Part shown: positions 6,399 through 6,670 of the stretch, piece by piece | Layout: every line of letters starts with the position of its first letter | How positions within the stretch are numbered: the stretch's first letter is position 1 | Source: Alphaproteobacteria bacterium | GTDB taxonomy: Bacteria; Pseudomonadota; Alphaproteobacteria; Sphingomonadales; Sphingomonadaceae | Assembly: GCA_005882415.1 (NCBI GenBank) | Contig: VBAE01000147.1 | Span: 1-6,670, forward strand | Direction: 5' to 3' | DNA: 6,670 bases | Translations under genes and position numbers: made by a program | Notes under the pieces: generated by a model | The model's database searches: none | Seen by the model: the letters and a program-made list of their open reading frames with translations, nothing else | Told to the model about the DNA's origin: nothing

Positions 6399-6625
6399 TG
6401 CCGATCAGAGTCAAGCTCGACGAGCTGCTTTATGCGCGGCGGATGACCCTGACCGAGCTGGCGGAGCGGGTGGGGGTTACCATCGTCAACCTGTCGATCC
6501 TCAAGACGGGCAAGGCGCGGGCGGTCCGCTTCTCGACGCTGGAGGCGATCTGCGCAGCCTTGTCCTGCCAGCCGGGGGAGATCCTGGAGTTCGTGCACGA
6601 TGGGACGGGCGACGAGGAGCCCTGA
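6398..6625 (+). CDS. Small YozG-like Cro/C1-type HTH transcriptional regulator
   Basis: A 75-residue protein that is almost entirely one DNA-binding domain. The start ATG overlaps the DUF2975 stop by one base, with a GAGGG 9 nt upstream. The HTH runs through RRMTLTELAERVGVTIVNLSILKTGKA (residues 14-40), followed by the signature VRFSTLEAICAALSCQPGEILEF (43-65), which closely follows the YozG-type Xre subfamily. There is no ligand or dimerisation domain beyond this, only a short acidic tail (DGTGDEEP). It is co-transcribed and probably co-translated with the DUF2975 gene and is the natural candidate for binding the TATCG/CGATA sites before the operon. Whether it represses or activates cannot be told from sequence. 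Confidence 0.
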   Translation: MPIRVKLDELLYARRMTLTELAERVGVTIVNLSILKTGKARAVRFSTLEAICAALSCQPGEILEFVHDGTGDEEP

Positions 6626-6670
6626 ACTACGCCCGCCTGAGCTTTACGTGCATTTAAGCATGTGTGGCGC

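Noticed and set aside
6626..6670. Terminator or small gene after the HTH regulator
   Set aside because: Only weak 3-4 bp symmetry around GCATTTAAGCATG is seen, and the window ends here, so nothing can be supported.
1..6670. CRISPR array, tRNA/rRNA genes, insertion sequences or prophage
   Set aside because: The only regular repeats are coding RTX repeats; no CRISPR-like spacers, tRNA cloverleaf, transposase or integrase was seen.

Overview
The window is GC-rich, mostly in the mid-to-high 60s by eye, with strong G/C at third codon positions. The gene content suggests an alphaproteobacterium, possibly of the sphingomonad type: a large RTX protein, a HicA/HicB pair of the kind common in that class, and intrinsic terminators of the ACGCCCCGG...CCGGGGCGTTTT type. 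The taxon is an inference from style and not proven by any single gene.

Layout. (1) Positions 1-4235 (+) are the 3' part of a very large, Gly/Asp-rich, RTX-type calcium-binding protein. Its start lies upstream of the window, and about 1,410 residues are visible. It consists of nonapeptide beta-roll blocks alternating with beta-rich linker modules, an internal module resembling a secretion target domain (about 2022-2293), four tandem long repeats (2742-3836), and a C-terminal type I secretion-like region ending in a hydrophobic DFIF tail. (2) Positions 4236-4377 are intergenic and hold two hairpins, the second a good intrinsic terminator. (3) Positions 4378-4856 (+) encode a hicA-hicB toxin-antitoxin pair with a 4-bp GTGA overlap. 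The HicB is short and has no DNA-binding tail. (4) Positions 4904-5716 (-) encode a tandem two-domain universal stress protein, convergent with hicB. (5) Positions 5717-5876 are a divergent control region. It has a hairpin just before the usp start, six TATCG/CGATA half-sites within 59 bp, and a sigma70-like promoter facing right. (6) Positions 5877-6625 (+) are a two-gene operon: a four-helix DUF2975 membrane protein and a YozG-like Cro/C1-type HTH regulator, joined by a TGATG stop/start overlap.

How the genes fit together. The RTX protein is probably exported in one step by a type I ABC/MFP/OMF exporter encoded elsewhere, and folds when it binds Ca2+ outside the cell. HicAB, the stress protein and the DUF2975/HTH pair are separate small units. 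The most informative regulatory signal is the TATCG/CGATA cluster, which overlaps the promoter of the DUF2975/HTH operon and fits autoregulation by the encoded HTH protein. No wholly new system is evident. The features most worth following up are the operator cluster, the usp leader hairpin, and the repeat architecture of the RTX protein with its internal secretion-like module.
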